Shown: piece after piece, positions 4,400 to 5,901 of the stretch | Layout of the letters: every line of letters starts with the position of its first letter | How positions within the stretch are numbered: position 1 is the first letter of the stretch | Assembly: GCA_902783815.1 (NCBI GenBank) | Contig: CACZSM010000145.1 | Location: 1 to 5,901, forward strand | DNA: 5,901 nucleotides | Direction of reading: 5' to 3' | DNA from: an uncultured Ruminococcus sp. | Lineage (GTDB): Bacteria > Bacillota > Clostridia > Oscillospirales > Acutalibacteraceae | Made by a program: the position numbers and the translations under genes | Notes under the pieces: generated by a model | The model's input: the letters and a program-made list of their open reading frames with translations, nothing else | Databases searched by the model: none | What the model was told of the DNA's origin: nothing

Positions 4400-5901
4400 T
4401 CACGATGCTGTTACAGTAAATATTTTGGATGATACTGCATTTGTTTCAGTATCCTTTACATTTACCTTTATCAAATATTTTCCTTTTATTGATGGCTTTG
4501 TAGTAAGAGTTGATCTTGTGCCATATGCTCTTACTGTTGTCCATTCAGCTGCACCCGGCTTTTTCAGAAGTATCTGATAATTATATTTTCCGCTTCCGCC
4601 TGTCGCTGATCCATTCACTGTTACTGATGTGCCTACCTTTACACTCGTTGATGAGACAGTTGATGTATTCTTGACACCGGATACTACCTCAACCTCAAAT
4701 GTCCTTACTACCTTTGCGCCTGAGCTGTCCTTTACGGCTACTCTGAAATAATACTTTCCTTCTTTTGTCGGCTTGAAGGTCTTTGTCTTTTCTGTGGTAT
4801 ATTCAGCATTTTTAAGCGCGTCTTCCTTATTTAACGCATATCCGTATGCGTACTCATGTCCCGGATCTCCTCCGGTGGAAAGAGCTGCAAGCTTTACGGT
4901 CTGTCCGAGGCTTACCTTCGTGGATGATACCGTTGAACGGTTTGCAAGCGCTGCTTTCTTTACTGATACAGTGAAGTTTTTATCTGATGTATTTCCGTAT
5001 GAATCCATTACGGTAACTCTTATATTGTAGTTTGCAATCGCTGTAGGCTTGAATACTACATAATTATCTGATTCGTTTTTCTTATTCAGCTTCTGATAAT
5101 TCGAGCTTGTTGCCTTCTTATAGAAGAATGAGTAACTATAACTGCCGCTGCCACCTACTGCACTTCCTGTTATCGTTATTCCATTTCCAAGCACCATTAT
5201 CGGATTGGATAAGCCGGATCTGTTGGCAAGCGGTGTATCTTTTACCGTCAGGTTGAGTACCTTGTCCATCTTTATTCCATTGGTATCCTGTACTGTTACC
5301 TTGAACTGGCAATTTCCTGCCGGCTTCGCTATGTATTCTACTGACTCCGATGACGACATCTCCCGAAGTACCGTCCATGACATCGATCCAGCCGGCTTTA
5401 CACTGTATTCATACTTGTATGACTTGCTGCCGCCTGTTGCCGATCCCTTTATTGTTACTTTCGTACCTACATCAACTGAACTTTTACTTATCGTTGATGT
5501 GTTTGTAAGATCACTCGGAATAACCGTCAGGTCAAAAATCTTTTCCGTCTTGGATCCCGCATCGTCCCTTACTGTTACCCTCAGCTTATACTTCCCTGCA
5601 CTGTAGGGCATGAATGAACAGGTCGTTGAGGTTGAATAATTCTTTAGTACATTCCAGTACGAATAATCCGGCTCCAATACTGCATATTCGTACTCGTATT
5701 TCTTTGAACCGCCAGTTGCGGCTGCCTTCAGATTTACCTTGTTTCCTGCCATTATCTTCGTCTGATCTATTGTTGAACTATTATTCAGCGGAACTGTCGG
5801 TGTCAGCCCTGGAAGCGGTGTCGTTACGCACCAGTAGCAATCAGCCGATTCTACAGTTATCAGTGACTGATCCACCGGTACCCTTCCGATTACCTTTGAC
5901 A
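4400..5901 (-). CDS. Surface protein with five tandem tyrosine-rich beta-sandwich repeats, 5' end outside the window
   Basis: The frame is open to the window edge, so the gene is partial. Only the C-terminal roughly 500 residues are seen, ending at a TGA at 4400-4402. Numbered from the GTG at 5873-5875, residues 30-491 are five repeats of 91-94 residues. Each begins (L/V)-x-N-x-S, has V-G-x-x-V near position 15, then T-G-G-S and Y-x-Y-x-Y at about 25-35, and ends with G-K-Y-x-x-x-V-x-V-x-D and a closing beta strand. This pattern fits an Ig-like fold and looks like proteins annotated as triple-tyrosine-motif (Y_Y_Y-type), common in Ruminococcus; the family name is from memory. Before the repeats is a short segment with C-Y-W-C (13-16) and a Pro/Thr-rich linker. 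No sortase motif, dockerin or C-terminal membrane segment follows repeat 5. The GTG at 5873 has an SD-like GGAAGG, but a start there would leave no signal peptide, so I treat it as internal. The missing N-terminus probably carries the signal peptide and any catalytic domain. Confidence 0.78.
   Translation of the reverse strand, partial: SKVIGRVPVDQSLITVESADCYWCVTTPLPGLTPTVPLNNSSTIDQTKIMAGNKVNLKAAATGGSKKYEYEYAVLEPDYSYWNVLKNYSTSTTCSFMPYSAGKYKLRVTVRDDAGSKTEKIFDLTVIPSDLTNTSTISKSSVDVGTKVTIKGSATGGSKSYKYEYSVKPAGSMSWTVLREMSSSESVEYIAKPAGNCQFKVTVQDTNGIKMDKVLNLTVKDTPLANRSGLSNPIMVLGNGITITGSAVGGSGSYSYSFFYKKATSSNYQKLNKKNESDNYVVFKPTAIANYNIRVTVMDSYGNTSDKNFTVSVKKAALANRSTVSSTKVSLGQTVKLAALSTGGDPGHEYAYGYALNKEDALKNAEYTTEKTKTFKPTKEGKYYFRVAVKDSSGAKVVRTFEVEVVSGVKNTSTVSSTSVKVGTSVTVNGSATGGSGKYNYQILLKKPGAAEWTTVRAYGTRSTLTTKPSIKGKYLIKVNVKDTETNAVSSKIFTVTAS
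4403..5788 (-). repeat. Five in-frame protein repeats of about 280 bp
   Basis: In order of translation the units are: 1, 5788-5510; 2, 5509-5231; 3, 5230-4949; 4, 4948-4676; 5, 4675-4403. Units 1 and 2 are most alike around T-G-G-S-K-(K/S)-Y-(E/K)-Y-E-Y. Unit 4 is most divergent: it has T-G-G-D-P-G-H-E-Y-A-Y-G-Y, no aromatic residue at the W/Y position near 45, and a Lys/Glu-rich middle. The DNA of the units has diverged, so this is an old duplication rather than a fresh expansion. Confidence 0.8.

Noticed and set aside
4773..5606. + strand frames and a - strand frame (5136-5378) within the surface-repeat gene
   Set aside because: They are not in the repeat-encoding frame, show no start signals and do not keep the repeat periodicity.
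4403..5788. CRISPR-like or short tandem DNA repeat array
   Set aside because: The periodicity is at protein level, about 280 bp per unit with diverged DNA. There are no short identical repeats with spacers.
5873..5875. GTG as the true start of the surface-repeat protein
   Set aside because: GGAAGG lies 6 nt upstream, but the frame continues open to the window edge and a start here would leave an apparently extracellular protein without a signal peptide. It cannot be fully excluded from this window.

Overview
The window looks like chromosome from a low-to-moderate GC, Gram-positive anaerobe of the Clostridia, most likely a Ruminococcus-like member of the Oscillospiraceae/Ruminococcaceae. The clues are AT-rich intergenic DNA, an HPr with both His15 and Ser46, sigma-A-type promoters with clear Shine-Dalgarno sites, TTG starts, a lipoprotein with a Firmicutes-style lipobox, and a surface protein built of tyrosine-rich beta-sandwich repeats of a kind I associate with ruminococci. 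The taxonomic call is inference.

Layout, left to right. (1) 21-404: a single-gene HPr unit (+) with its own promoter and a strong bidirectional terminator shared with the converging gene. (2) 407-1558: a NYN/PIN-like putative RNase (-), starting at TTG and driven by a perfect-consensus promoter. Its mRNA is predicted to begin with a hairpin, and its coding region holds a poly-lysine tract containing an in-frame A AAA AAG heptamer. (3) 1559-1763: AT-rich divergent spacer. (4) 1709-2465: an orphan lipoprotein gene (+) with an extended -10 promoter, a 12-bp palindrome at its predicted transcription start and a terminator. (5) 2473-2894: a small Lys/Ala-tailed protein resembling DUF6465 (-), again with a perfect TTGACA-17-TATAAT promoter. 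(6) 3001-4338: an Orn/Lys/Arg decarboxylase-family PLP enzyme (-). (7) 4400-5901: the C-terminal part of a surface protein with five tandem repeats (-), whose 5' end lies outside the window. A hairpin sits between genes 6 and 7 and no separate promoter for gene 6 is visible.

The genes do not form one pathway. HPr belongs to PTS transport and carbon control, the NYN protein probably to RNA metabolism, the decarboxylase to amino-acid/polyamine metabolism, and the lipoprotein and repeat protein to the cell surface. Most are separate transcription units; only the surface protein and decarboxylase could share a transcript. I see no CRISPR, tRNA, rRNA, insertion sequence or phage gene. There is no clear new multi-gene system. 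The most checkable oddities are the possible programmed frameshift in the NYN gene, the 5'-terminal mRNA hairpin next to its consensus promoter, and the intercistronic hairpin before the decarboxylase.
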